Shown: one piece after another, positions 25,901-34,733 of the stretch
How the letters are laid out: the number at the start of each line of letters is the position of its first letter
Numbering within the stretch: the stretch's first letter is position 1
Source of the DNA: Streptomyces qinglanensis
Lineage (GTDB): Bacteria > Actinomycetota > Actinomycetes > Streptomycetales > Streptomycetaceae
Assembly: GCF_900111245.1 (NCBI RefSeq)
Contig: NZ_FOGO01000002.1
Span: 1-64,000 of the forward strand
Length of the DNA stretch: 64,000 nt
Direction of reading: 5' to 3'
Notes under the pieces: generated by a model
What the model saw: the letters and a program-made list of their open reading frames with translations, nothing else
Databases searched by the model: none
What the model was told of the DNA's origin: nothing
Position numbers and translations under genes: made by a program

Positions 25901-27439
25901 GAAGGCGGTGGAGCCGTACAGGTATTGCCTCGTGTCCAGGTCGAGCATGCGGCCGTGGAGCATGGCCGTCTGGATCGAGGTGGACAGCAGGCTTGTTCCG
26001 GATACCGGGTCGCCGCGCAGTGCCAGGGCGTATTCGCGGCCTTCGGACTGCATGGCCTCTTCGGCCGGTTCAATCGGGTCGACGTCGCCCGGCCGCAGAC
26101 CGACCAGTTGCGCAAAGAATTTGTCCGCGTCACGCAGGGTTGCCGACAGGCCGACGAACGTCATGGGGCGTCGGGCGGCCTCACGCCAGCGGCGCAGCAG
26201 CAGGGCCACCTGCGCGCCGTGCAGGCCGTTGTAGGTGTGCACCTCATCCAGCAGCACAAGGGAGGGGGCCGAGGGCGCGCCGCGCCAGCCGAGCAGCCAC
26301 TCCAGATAGCTGTCACCACTGGAACGGTTCAGCATCTCCGTCGTGGTGAACAGCAGATCCGGCGGGTTCTTTTTGAGGGATTCCCGGGTGAGCGCAAGAC
26401 GCCCGTCCTGCAGAGTGTATCCGCACCGAGTGCAGGTCAGCTGTTCACTGCCGCGCCTACGGTCCTCGTCGGTCCACAAGAGTTCCCCCGTGCCGCAGGT
26501 TGGGGTGGGGCAGGGGAGGAACGGGCACACCACGCCGTGGGGAGTGCGCTTCCAGGCGTTGGAGACGCCGGAGTTCGGTCCGAGTCTGCGGTCCCGGGCA
26601 TTCCACGGGGTGTCTCCGTAGAGCGCGCCGACTCGGATGGGACGTCGCCTGCTTTGGCGCAGTGCTTGCTCGACATCGTCCACCGAGCGGATCGATTCTC
26701 GCAACTGGTCGCGCAAGAGTTCTTTGCGCGGATAGAGCGCCAGGGTGTGCACGCGCTTTGCCGTCCCAGGGTGCGCGTGCTGGGCCATCGCAGCAAACGC
26801 GGGCAGGTAGAACGCGAGTGTCTTACCGCTACCTGTACCGGCACCGACGATGATTCCCCAGGATCGCTCTGAGTTGAGGGACGTGAACACCGCCCGGGCA
26901 GCGTTCAGCTGGAAGCGCGCCAGTTTGCGGCCCTGCATTTGGGCGGCCGCGACGTGGCTTTGCACCTCCCCCCAGTGGGGCAGTTGGGCCAGCTCGCGCA
27001 GGGCATCGGATGCCGGGATATCCCGGTGCGGGTAACGTCGAGGTGCTACGTGCAGCCGGTAGTCGGCGACCAGTCGGCGCTGGTGCTGCCACCAGCCCGG
27101 CTGTTCCTCCTTCGCCCAACCGCCTCGGTCAAAGAGCTGCCGAAGACCGGTGGTGAGTCTGAGCGTCTCCGCCAGGCGGGTGCGATACCGCGGCGGTGAC
27201 GTCACGGGAACCGGCACCTCGAACAGCAGGGCACGGAGCAGGAACTCCTCCAGCACGGCGTCGGCGGACATGCCCGTCGGGGCGGCCCCGTGTCTGTGCA
27301 GGAGATCGTCAATGGTCTCGATCACCTCGGCCCTGGAGAGGGCAGTCTCCGTTATTCCCCAGTTCAACAGGGGCAGTTCGTGATTCTCAAGGCGATTGAG
27401 AAGTTCGTTCGCGAAGCGAATGTCGAGTTGCTCGGTCAC
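22937..27439 (-). CDS. dpdJ: DpdJ, large DEAD/DEAH-type helicase with C-terminal zinc-like region
   Basis: A predicted 1500-residue superfamily 2 helicase. Walker A GAGTGSGKT is near residues 199-207, motif II reads LVLLDEVHTYNG, motif III GLSATL, and the C-terminal helicase half has TASLEVGFNDPRV and FIQRRGRAGRERGTRP. A cysteine cluster (CPFLPCPTPTCG...CTRCGY) sits between motifs I and II. The last part, with WLSETSMGGLGVVES, recalls the DUF1998 region of MrfA/DrmB-like helicases. GTG 27439 overlaps the dpdI stop (GTGA); a longer reading into dpdI is not supported. It probably moves along or unwinds DNA in the restriction part of the system. Confidence 0.88.
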   Translation of the reverse strand: MTEQLDIRFANELLNRLENHELPLLNWGITETALSRAEVIETIDDLLHRHGAAPTGMSADAVLEEFLLRALLFEVPVPVTSPPRYRTRLAETLRLTTGLRQLFDRGGWAKEEQPGWWQHQRRLVADYRLHVAPRRYPHRDIPASDALRELAQLPHWGEVQSHVAAAQMQGRKLARFQLNAARAVFTSLNSERSWGIIVGAGTGSGKTLAFYLPAFAAMAQHAHPGTAKRVHTLALYPRKELLRDQLRESIRSVDDVEQALRQSRRRPIRVGALYGDTPWNARDRRLGPNSGVSNAWKRTPHGVVCPFLPCPTPTCGTGELLWTDEDRRRGSEQLTCTRCGYTLQDGRLALTRESLKKNPPDLLFTTTEMLNRSSGDSYLEWLLGWRGAPSAPSLVLLDEVHTYNGLHGAQVALLLRRWREAARRPMTFVGLSATLRDADKFFAQLVGLRPGDVDPIEPAEEAMQSEGREYALALRGDPVSGTSLLSTSIQTAMLHGRMLDLDTRQYLYGSTAFLFTDDLDVTNRFYNDLRDAEGGQNRAGRRNGRKPVLAGLRSSERNEHAARYLDGQSWDIAEKIGHDLDPTLQLHHLHVGRTSSQDVGVDHNASLTVATASLEVGFNDPRVGLVLQHKAPRDAASFIQRRGRAGRERGTRPMTVVTLSDYGRDRLAYQAYETLFAPQVPARSLPIGNRFVLKIQATQSLLDWAGRKLRSKKLWADPRKILRAPASHTVRDEDRPGHNMLTSLLQAILDKPDLQDELAQHLVRALQISADEVQALLWEQPRSLLLSVVPTALRRLHSDWSFQRIEPGAKEGTLLPEFITRSLFEPLNLPEVELLLPFTTHDTLEQLPIARALREAVPGRVSRRFGHRRDEHRTWLPVPPAGSDMLPLPQIVQHADPEGTWHPEGHAPAGLQVFRPTQLNLEQPDPEISDRSQGIPLWGTQIVVSQDAPPTPADIPTPSLWHERVQAVRFGTHAVGNPIEMRRMTFGADCQVALERGEVETRKIHYELHGKPAALGFRLGVDAVQILLRPLNTADPAVRQYLSSPQWRSLAFSQTFAEDPALDDVANKFQRAWLGQVYLTAFALEGIKQARTAPEIRASLAGGAWAGELPRILSVLYRDTNDPDHAIENARLVDGLTELLRDPQVVAAVDRAAEHLVAPDVAERTEDLAQRAYRDTVAAAILAAAQRACPDAQDGDLIVDVMPGAGPGEPAVVWLSETSMGGLGVVESLARFYAADPRRFWALVTRAFAPSDYEYVDATLTRLLRHLADDPQGDAAEAMRALRAADGAESAQEALNILLSAWEQLDGRPRRTAVSALSTRLLRPGSDSDTDVQALAMVDAWSTLEQRLGVEVDANVIAFAVGDKQLHAGGTRQLTADQAFSMLWPRGRQARTQDLQHYQPYADTPVLDRLLVRAAHNERLPEVDVTASDWDLAYQKAMSDRGAADLICPADASSALAKALVRVPALPVHRDVMVVYGEVRGYARHRDELRVRVELREATQ

Positions 27440-28122
27440 GCTCCGCTCCTCTGCAGAGTGATGTGGATGTCCATCTCGAACCGGCGCAGCAGCGCGATAT
27501 CGCTGTCGGTGATGTCGCGGAGCGTGGGGCTGGGGCGCTTTTCCAGCACGTCCAGGAGATCCAGCAGTTCGCCAGGAGGATCGCTCTTGTCGTGCAGGGA
27601 CTCCGCGAGAAGGGCGTACGTGCCAGTGAAGAGGGTGAGATCTGTCTTGGAAAGGTTCTTGGGGGCGATGGCCTGGCGAAGGTCCTTCTCCCGGGTGCGT
27701 GCAGCTTCGCGTTCCCCGCGCGACAGGATGGGGATGCGGGCCAGCGGAAGAGCAGCGACCTGTGCGGTGGCCCAGGTGGCCCATGCCTCGATGCTCTCTG
27801 CCTTGAGCCTGCTTGCGAACTCCTGCACCTTCTTCCTGGCCGTGTTGAAGACCGCGTCACTGGGCAGCCCGTTGAGGGCCTTGCGCTCGAAGGCAGAGCG
27901 CGCGGCGTCAATGCCGGACAGGTCAGGCTGGTGTGCCGCACCCAGGGCGGCCAGTGCGTGGCTCAACTCCACCTGAGTCCTGAGTTCGGCCAGGCCCGCC
28001 CGCAGTTCTCTCGAGCGGCTCAGTGCGCGGGCCGCCTCCTTTTCCCCTACGGCGCCCGCCGCGATCTGGCGGGCGCGGTTTTGCAGCTGTACGGCCTTGT
28101 CATACACGGACACGTTGGTCAC
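27436..28122 (-). CDS. dpdI: DpdI, small Dpd operon protein
   Basis: A 228-residue, mostly helical protein (ARALSRSRELRAGLAELRTQ, then FNTARKKVQEFASRLK) without known catalytic motifs. Its name is given by place between the DpdH ATPase and DpdJ helicase genes, where Dpd clusters carry a gene of this size. GTG 28122 overlaps the dpdH stop and its own TGA overlaps the dpdJ GTG, so equal production with these partners is likely. It may be a structural adaptor. Confidence 0.65.
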   Translation of the reverse strand: MTNVSVYDKAVQLQNRARQIAAGAVGEKEAARALSRSRELRAGLAELRTQVELSHALAALGAAHQPDLSGIDAARSAFERKALNGLPSDAVFNTARKKVQEFASRLKAESIEAWATWATAQVAALPLARIPILSRGEREAARTREKDLRQAIAPKNLSKTDLTLFTGTYALLAESLHDKSDPPGELLDLLDVLEKRPSPTLRDITDSDIALLRRFEMDIHITLQRSGA

Positions 28123-31100
28123 CGCTCCTCACCGTCGTCTGTGGCGGACGGGACTGTGGTGAGTGCCTGCCACTCGGCACAGATTTGCCCCACGTCTTCT
28201 GCCGCACTGTCGCCTGCCGATCCGCTGGATCGTGACTGCGCGCTGGCCAGTGCGGCGTCCAGCCAGTCGTCGCTGGCCACGAGGAGTTGTTGAATCAGGA
28301 TGAGCGAGTCGCCGCGGTCCTTGACCGCGGCAACCACGCTGGCCTTGTGCACCGTTGCGGAGTCGGAAGGAGTGTCGCCGGTCTTGGCCAGATCGTCTTC
28401 GAGCGCCGAGACAGCCTTCCAGTCCGCGTTCTTGGCGTCCTGCAGGAGCGCGTCGAATCGGCGTGTCTGCTCGGCCGTCAGCGGCAGCCCGACCTCGCGG
28501 GCCGCAGCAAGAGCGTCTCGGAGCGCTGCCATGGTCTGGACGCCGGTGGCACCTCGCGGCTGACGGCTGCGGATGGAGTCGAGCAACTCTGTGTGGCGGT
28601 GCAGCTGGCCCTGGACGAGGGTCTTCCAGGACGCGAACCCGGTGACCGCCGACCGCACCCACTTGGGAACATCCAACGCCTGAACATCCCAGTCCCACAC
28701 GGAGGCGGCCTTCTCGAGCAAAGGCAGGACACGTGCGGCGTCAACCATGTTCACGCCGCCGATACCCTGGGCGATGCCGACGGCATGGCGCAGTTGCCGC
28801 ACGAGATCGGGCCGCGCCTGGAGGTGTCCCTGGAGCAGGTCCATCCACTTTGGCCCACGGAGCCGTCCGTCCTCGCGCCGCCACTCTTGTCCTCCGTCGA
28901 GTGCTGCGGCCAGGAGTTGGGAGGGGGCCATTCCGGGCCAGGCCGTGCCCGCCAGCGCCGCACCGATCAGCGATGCGCGGAAACCCGCGACAAGGTGGTC
29001 GTCGGTGATCTCCATGTGGCGCTGCACCCGTGCGGTGAGATCTCGGCCGTGTTGTTCTGCCAGGAACGCCAGCCTGCGGATGTCCTCGGCACGTGCCGGG
29101 AACCCCCGTTCCGCTCTGAGGAGGCTGTCAAAGAACCAACTGTCCTTGGGGCGACGCGAGAAGGTGATGGGGGCGTCCTCGACGCCGACGAGGTTCTCCT
29201 TGGCTCCCTCGATGGATACGACGGTTGCCTTCGTCGGCCACGCGCCCCGACGCAGTTCGAGGCTGCCCACCTCGCGCATCAACGGTGCATTCCACTGATA
29301 GCGCTGCGAGACGGCGGTGGAGACAACTGTGCGGATCCGGTTCGCGGTGGAGGTATCCAGGCCGCCTTCGAGAGTTACCCAGTCATCCACGGTCTCCAGC
29401 ATGCGCTGCAGTTCTCCGGGCAGCGCGTCGCGTCGGTTGCTGGCGCCCGTATCGGGCCTTCGCTCGCAGTCGTCGGCCGGTTTTGAGTCGGGATCAGCCG
29501 CGGGACGGCGTTGTGCTGTTTCGCCGCCCAGAGGCTCCAGAGAGAATGCCTCCAGGATGGTGGGGTGGAGGTCGGTGGCCCGCTCGGGAGCATCTCCCCA
29601 GAACTCGAGGACGAGGTTGCGTCGCTCTGCAGAGACGGGGTCATGCTCGGCTACGTAGCCGAGCACGTCACGGCTGACGGGCCGGTCGAGTTTCGTGGGC
29701 CGGAAGCGTTGCCGAAAGGCGGGATCGGGGAACTCGCCCTGCTTAAGGGCCGTGGCGTGTTCGACCAGGATCGGTCGCACGACGCTTCCCAGTACGGCAC
29801 GGGGGTTGAAGGTCCAGGGCTTGTGCTGATCTGCCGTTGAGTGGACCGCCCGGATGAGAGAGGACTCGTTGAACGGGTACAGCCCGAAGCCTTCGTCGGT
29901 TGCCCCGAATGCTGCGTGGCATTCGGCGCGAAATGAACAGCTCAGGCATTTGTTGGGGACCTCGCTGTTGTGCGCGCGCTCGAGTTCGTCGCGTCCAACT
30001 CGCCCGGCGTTCAGATACCGGCCGACGAATGAGGCGATCTCGGTGCGTCCCGTTTCCTCGGGACTGAAGGGCACGTCTAGGTGGTAGACGTAGCCCGTGC
30101 CGGCTTGGATACGGGTCAGGGCGGTCTCGTCCAGGGACTGGAAGTAGCCGGTCGTCACAGCCATGAGGGTGCGGATAGGCGCGAGATTCGTCTTGCCGTC
30201 GCGGTTGGCTGCCTCTACGACGGCATCCAAGAGGTCGCGCTGGACCCCTTGGATGAGAGCGAAGTCCTCGATGAGAAGAACGATCTCCTTGCCCTGGCGG
30301 TGATACTCCTCGCGCACCTGGGTCATCGCATCGAGGAGCCGACCCGCTCCCAGGTTCGCGGCGCTCTTGATGGCCGCTTCTAGGTGCTTGTTGAGCAGGT
30401 CGACGGCGATGCCTTGCAGGTCGCCGCGGGTGCTAATGGTGCCGAGCAGGCGTTGGGCCATGCCGGAGGCGGATTGGATGTCGCGGATGTCTAGGGGCAG
30501 GTCGCTCACGCTGAAGCCCTCGGGACGGTCCGCTTTGCCGTCCCTGCGGTTGTGGATGAGTTGGTGGGCCAACTCGGGCACGAAGTTGCCCGGTGCGAGC
30601 AATTCTGCCCGAACATGAGGGTCGAGGAGTATCGCTGCCAGCTTGCCCGGGCCGACGAGCATGCGGGCCAGGGGGCGGGATTCCGAGTGGGGAGGGGTGG
30701 CCTCCAGCGCCTCGCTCAACTCATTGAGGATGCGGCGTGACAGGGCCTCCTCGTCGATGCCCTCGGTGAATCTGTCGATGTCGTCCTTGAGTTGCGCCAA
30801 CTCGCTGCTGTCAGCCTCGGCGATGAGCGTACTGACGACAGCCTTGAGACTGGTCTTGGACTTCTCGAGGTAGATGACCTCGCGCTGATTTGAGCCCTCC
30901 TCCATCACAGCCAACTCTTCGCGCACCCACCGGACAAGATGCGACTTGCCCGAGCCGGAGTCGCCGACGACGGGCATGAGCAGGGCGCCGCTGTCTGCAC
31001 GGAGTGCCATGAACTCCGTGAGGACGGCCCGCTCCCCGATCGGGTCGCCCTCGATGGCGATCTCTCTCCCGTCCGTGATCCGGGCGCGCTTGATCCGCAG

Positions 31101-31211
31101 CGGTGCGTGCGTGGCAAGGAAGACGGCTCTGGAAGGGCTGACCGCCTCGGTGTTGATGGTGGAGGCCGCCACTGCCGGGTCCCAGCAGAGCGTTCCGCGG
31201 AAGTCAGCCAT
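28119..31211 (-). CDS. dpdH: DpdH, P-loop ATPase
   Basis: A predicted 1030-residue ATPase. VVGDSGSGKSHLVRW gives the P-loop at about residues 81-95. EIVLLIEDFALIQG is a Walker B-like strand near residue 330. CLSCSFRAECHAAFG is a four-residue-spaced cysteine group. The C-terminal half is helical without recognised domain. It resembles large AAA/STAND-like ATPases of phage-defence operons that couple nucleotide use to DNA handling. ATG 31211 lies eight bases inside the end of dpdG; a longer frame overlaps dpdG and is not supported. Confidence 0.8.
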   Translation of the reverse strand: MADFRGTLCWDPAVAASTINTEAVSPSRAVFLATHAPLRIKRARITDGREIAIEGDPIGERAVLTEFMALRADSGALLMPVVGDSGSGKSHLVRWVREELAVMEEGSNQREVIYLEKSKTSLKAVVSTLIAEADSSELAQLKDDIDRFTEGIDEEALSRRILNELSEALEATPPHSESRPLARMLVGPGKLAAILLDPHVRAELLAPGNFVPELAHQLIHNRRDGKADRPEGFSVSDLPLDIRDIQSASGMAQRLLGTISTRGDLQGIAVDLLNKHLEAAIKSAANLGAGRLLDAMTQVREEYHRQGKEIVLLIEDFALIQGVQRDLLDAVVEAANRDGKTNLAPIRTLMAVTTGYFQSLDETALTRIQAGTGYVYHLDVPFSPEETGRTEIASFVGRYLNAGRVGRDELERAHNSEVPNKCLSCSFRAECHAAFGATDEGFGLYPFNESSLIRAVHSTADQHKPWTFNPRAVLGSVVRPILVEHATALKQGEFPDPAFRQRFRPTKLDRPVSRDVLGYVAEHDPVSAERRNLVLEFWGDAPERATDLHPTILEAFSLEPLGGETAQRRPAADPDSKPADDCERRPDTGASNRRDALPGELQRMLETVDDWVTLEGGLDTSTANRIRTVVSTAVSQRYQWNAPLMREVGSLELRRGAWPTKATVVSIEGAKENLVGVEDAPITFSRRPKDSWFFDSLLRAERGFPARAEDIRRLAFLAEQHGRDLTARVQRHMEITDDHLVAGFRASLIGAALAGTAWPGMAPSQLLAAALDGGQEWRREDGRLRGPKWMDLLQGHLQARPDLVRQLRHAVGIAQGIGGVNMVDAARVLPLLEKAASVWDWDVQALDVPKWVRSAVTGFASWKTLVQGQLHRHTELLDSIRSRQPRGATGVQTMAALRDALAAAREVGLPLTAEQTRRFDALLQDAKNADWKAVSALEDDLAKTGDTPSDSATVHKASVVAAVKDRGDSLILIQQLLVASDDWLDAALASAQSRSSGSAGDSAAEDVGQICAEWQALTTVPSATDDGEER

Positions 31212-32136
31212 CGGTGGGCTCCAGGATCGTGATGTCGCTGATGGGACGGGGGCTTCCGGGCCGTTCGGGATCGTGCAGCAGGAGGATTCTCCGGGCGTCG
31301 TCGTCCTGCTCGAGTCGCAGCCACTTCTCGTCGTGACCGCGCAGCAAGGCAAAGGAAAGCGCAGTGCCGGCCACGCTGTCACCTGGGTTGGGGAGCCCTA
31401 CGGCCAGCGAGTGTGCGCCGCCGGGCAGGACGGGCAGGTGTTCTCGCAGCATCTGCAGGGCCTCGACGGCATTCACACGTTGGCCCGACTGCCACAGTTC
31501 GAGCACGGATTGCCTGACGGCCAGCGTGCAGTCCGTCATGAGCGGGCCGCGGCCGTCAGTGCGAAAGACAGGTGCGGCGGCCAGCCCAAGAGCGGTGGCC
31601 CAGTATCCGAACCGGGGCCAGCGGGTGTCGTTGGGGAAGAGGGGAAGCACCTCGTCCTTCAGTAGTTTGCGGTCCTTGCCGTCCTCCTGATCCAGGAGTT
31701 GCTGTGCGGCGACCCAGTCGATCGGTCGTTCCATGGGATCGTGCATGAGGAACCAGGCCAGCGCACGGGTCAGGTCTTTGGGCCCTGTCGCGTCGTTGTC
31801 GACGCCCAGGTTCTTGTTGTAATCCGCTTTGAGGACGGCGCGACGCAGGATGCGGGTGTACGTCTCCAGATCATCGCTGCCGGTCAGATCTCTGGCCGGT
31901 TCGGTCAGCGACAGCTCTTGCTGACCGGTACTGACCTGAACCAACCCCAGGGCCTGGAGGGATGCCACGGCACAGTCGAAGGGATGCCTGGTCGAGGTGT
32001 CCTCTGTCCGCAGGGACGGGGGACTGACCAGCGCCCGTGCCTCCTCCATCACAATGCTCTTGCCCCAATTGGTCAGCAGGCGCACGAGTGCCCATGTTTG
32101 GGAGGGGATGGCTGCGTCGACGTTCAAGAGAGTCAT
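31204..32136 (-). CDS. dpdG: DpdG, Dpd operon protein
   Basis: A predicted 310-residue protein starting MTLLNVDAAIPSQTWALVRL. The N-terminal third has a winged-helix look (LLTNWGKSIVMEEARALV, then AVASLQALGLVQVS), which would fit DNA or partner binding. No catalytic motif is apparent. The ATG overlaps the dpdF stop (ATGA). The name follows its place between the RecQ-like helicase and the ATPase in an otherwise canonical order. Confidence 0.72.
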   Translation of the reverse strand: MTLLNVDAAIPSQTWALVRLLTNWGKSIVMEEARALVSPPSLRTEDTSTRHPFDCAVASLQALGLVQVSTGQQELSLTEPARDLTGSDDLETYTRILRRAVLKADYNKNLGVDNDATGPKDLTRALAWFLMHDPMERPIDWVAAQQLLDQEDGKDRKLLKDEVLPLFPNDTRWPRFGYWATALGLAAAPVFRTDGRGPLMTDCTLAVRQSVLELWQSGQRVNAVEALQMLREHLPVLPGGAHSLAVGLPNPGDSVAGTALSFALLRGHDEKWLRLEQDDDARRILLLHDPERPGSPRPISDITILEPTDG

Positions 32137-34733
32137 CAGAGTTCCTCCAGGGCACGGCGGATCGACAGGTTCGCCGGGTGGACATCGACGAGAGGGGTAT
32201 CTCGCCGTTCTGGATGCTGCATGCCTCGGGGGTGGATCAGGTAGGTCGGTGTATCCCAGGCGAAGCGTTGAGTGATCTGCGGCCCCGGATGATCTGTGAA
32301 CGGATCGGTCATCCAGATGACAGGGCCGGCCCAGCCCGAGAGGAGGGCGCCGTCGTCGTCGTAGATCACCGTGCGGGTGCGTGCTGTCACCCGGAGTTGG
32401 CTTCTGAGGCGGCCGTCCAGACCCGGTCCTCCGACGACGCTGATCCTGCGGCGGACCAGGCTGTCCACCAGGCGTGCCGCCAGTGCCTGGTCGCTGGCGT
32501 CTTCCCACCACAGGCTCAGGCAATGCCGTTCCCCGAAGTACGGCGTCAAGGGCAGGTGCCCGGGCGCCCCCGGGGTCGGCAGCAGCGGACGCGGTTCCCC
32601 GGCGAGCCGGTAGAACCCTGCGGGAAGGAGTTCGGCGGTGGCCCGACAGTGCGGGCAGCCCCGGCAGGTGACCCCGGTGCGGCGGTAACCCTCGCCGTGT
32701 GCGATTCGGTAATACGCTCCCAGTACTTCGCCGACGCACTGATCACGTCGCAGGGTGGCCTTCAGTTCGCGAAGGGCCGACTTCGCCCCATCCAGCAGCT
32801 TTTGACGCTCAGCCTTGAACCGGTTGGCAAATTGCTCGGGGTTCCTCGCGTCGGAATCGAGGAGTTGCACGTCTGCGTAGCCGTCGGCGCTGGCGTAGAA
32901 CAAATCAAGGCGCGCCCTCCAGGACGCATGTGATTCGCCCTCGCGGATGGCGGGCTCTTGTGGAGGATGGACGGCCAGGACCCCCGATCGCATCATGAGA
33001 TTCAGGATCCGGATGTTCCATTGTCGGTTGCGTTCAAAGCCCTCGTTCATGTCGGGGGGGTAGGAATCGAGACTCACACGGTGACGCTCCTGGACGGTCT
33101 CTCGGTTGTGGAACATTGCCTCCCACCGCTGCCATGCGCGCGGGGCGCCGATGACCACCTCATCGCTCATCCGGTCGGCGATGGCCTCGTCCTTGCGCGT
33201 GGTGGCCAGGTAGGCGAGGGAAGGGCTTCCATTGCGTCCGGCCCGGCCCACTTCCTGGTAGTAGCGGTCCACTGTTTCCGGCAGACAGGCGTGCACCACC
33301 GTCTTGACGTCGTCGAGATCCACCCCCAGGCCGAAGGCGGAGGTGCCCACCACGATGTCGTATCGCGTCGGCGCATCGCCTTCCGTGGTCCTGCCGGTCC
33401 ATCCCTCCAGGGCATCGCGCCGCTGCAGTTCGCTGGACTCACCCGTGACGCTGGCTACGCGGCCAAGACCGTGGCTGCGGAGTCGGCCCGCCCACTCTTG
33501 CGCGTCGATGACTTTGGTCGTGTAGAGAATCATCGGCTTCGGCAGGTACGAGACGGCCTCCACAACGGCGGCCTGGCGGTCTTCCTCGTTCGGGAAGATA
33601 TCGAGGTAGTAGCTCGGCTCGTGACGGAGTTGGGAGGCCCACACGATCTCCGCCTGCTGCGGCGAAGCGAACAGGGTGTCGAGTGTCTGCACCTGCTGGC
33701 CCGTGAGTGTCGCGCTCATCGCCACGGTCGCCGGTTGCCGGCCTTCTGGCGCCTTGCTGAGCCACATTCGGCGGTGTGTGGACATCGTCTGGAACTCGGT
33801 GCGGAAACTGTTGCCCCACTGCTCGACCAGATGGGCTTCGTCGATCACGAAGTAGTTGAACAACCCCGCCTCGGCTGCGTCCTCCAGGGGACCTTTCAGG
33901 CTTTTCACCAGAGCCTCGGGCGAGGTGAACACCAGCCGCTGGCGACCTGCGGAGATGTCCTCCCGCATAAGCCGTCGGTCTTCTTCGGGCAGTCCGCTGG
34001 TGTAGGCGTACCGGCGGGTGGGGCTGTGCGGCCCGTGCTCGTCTAGGATTTCCAAGGCGCGCCGCTCCAGGTCGGCTGCGAGAACACTTGTGGGTACCAC
34101 GACGACCGATACGCCCCTGCTCTTGCTGGCCAGGAGCACGGGCGCCATTGCTACGGCGGTCTTCCCGTGCCCTGTGGGGAGGCAGATAATCGTGGTGCTT
34201 CCCGGCTCGGCGAGCGCGACAGCCCTGGCGGCCTGCCGCTGGCCGGCCGAGACGTAGTGGCTGTGGTCGTCACCGAGGGCGGTGGTGAAGAACGGGTCGG
34301 CCTGGTAGGAGTCCAGCATGCGGCGGTGCGGTGAGTCCTCACCGAGATGGATCTGCCGAAGGTCTTCTTGCGCTGCCTGGCGGGAAACTGCGTCCGGCAC
34401 GGGCGGGTGCCACGGCAGCGCGTTCACCCACACGTTGGTGCCGCCATCAATTATCGCCGTCTGACAGCGCATCTCCTCCCATTGCTCTCGCGTAGGCAGC
34501 CACGGGAGCAGCGGAATCGTGAAGCCGGAGGTGTTCTCTCGCGCTTGAGCCTCGAGCAAGATCTGCCGGGTGAGCGAGGCCAGGTCCCGCCACCCGCCGG
34601 GGTCGCCGGTCAGAGCGTCACGGAGCCTGCGCAACGTCCCTTTCGCCTCGGGAACCTCCGGGAGTTGCTGAATGCCTCGGTGCTGGGAGAGGTGGTCGAA
34701 GAGCGTCTTGGCACCGGTCCAGTTGTCAGTCAC
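32136..34733 (-). CDS. dpdF: DpdF, RecQ-like DEAD-box helicase
   Basis: A predicted 865-residue superfamily 2 helicase. Motif I LPTGHGKT is at about residues 185-192, motif II VIDEAHLVEQWG has the RecQ-like aromatic-rich extension, then AMSATLTGQQ, VVGTSAFGLGVD and QEVGRAGRNG. Cysteines in GVTCRGCPHCRA suggest a zinc-binding part after the helicase core. GTG 34733 begins eight bases before the end of dpdE. It is expected to unwind DNA during recognition of unmodified targets. Confidence 0.9.
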   Translation of the reverse strand: MTDNWTGAKTLFDHLSQHRGIQQLPEVPEAKGTLRRLRDALTGDPGGWRDLASLTRQILLEAQARENTSGFTIPLLPWLPTREQWEEMRCQTAIIDGGTNVWVNALPWHPPVPDAVSRQAAQEDLRQIHLGEDSPHRRMLDSYQADPFFTTALGDDHSHYVSAGQRQAARAVALAEPGSTTIICLPTGHGKTAVAMAPVLLASKSRGVSVVVVPTSVLAADLERRALEILDEHGPHSPTRRYAYTSGLPEEDRRLMREDISAGRQRLVFTSPEALVKSLKGPLEDAAEAGLFNYFVIDEAHLVEQWGNSFRTEFQTMSTHRRMWLSKAPEGRQPATVAMSATLTGQQVQTLDTLFASPQQAEIVWASQLRHEPSYYLDIFPNEEDRQAAVVEAVSYLPKPMILYTTKVIDAQEWAGRLRSHGLGRVASVTGESSELQRRDALEGWTGRTTEGDAPTRYDIVVGTSAFGLGVDLDDVKTVVHACLPETVDRYYQEVGRAGRNGSPSLAYLATTRKDEAIADRMSDEVVIGAPRAWQRWEAMFHNRETVQERHRVSLDSYPPDMNEGFERNRQWNIRILNLMMRSGVLAVHPPQEPAIREGESHASWRARLDLFYASADGYADVQLLDSDARNPEQFANRFKAERQKLLDGAKSALRELKATLRRDQCVGEVLGAYYRIAHGEGYRRTGVTCRGCPHCRATAELLPAGFYRLAGEPRPLLPTPGAPGHLPLTPYFGERHCLSLWWEDASDQALAARLVDSLVRRRISVVGGPGLDGRLRSQLRVTARTRTVIYDDDGALLSGWAGPVIWMTDPFTDHPGPQITQRFAWDTPTYLIHPRGMQHPERRDTPLVDVHPANLSIRRALEEL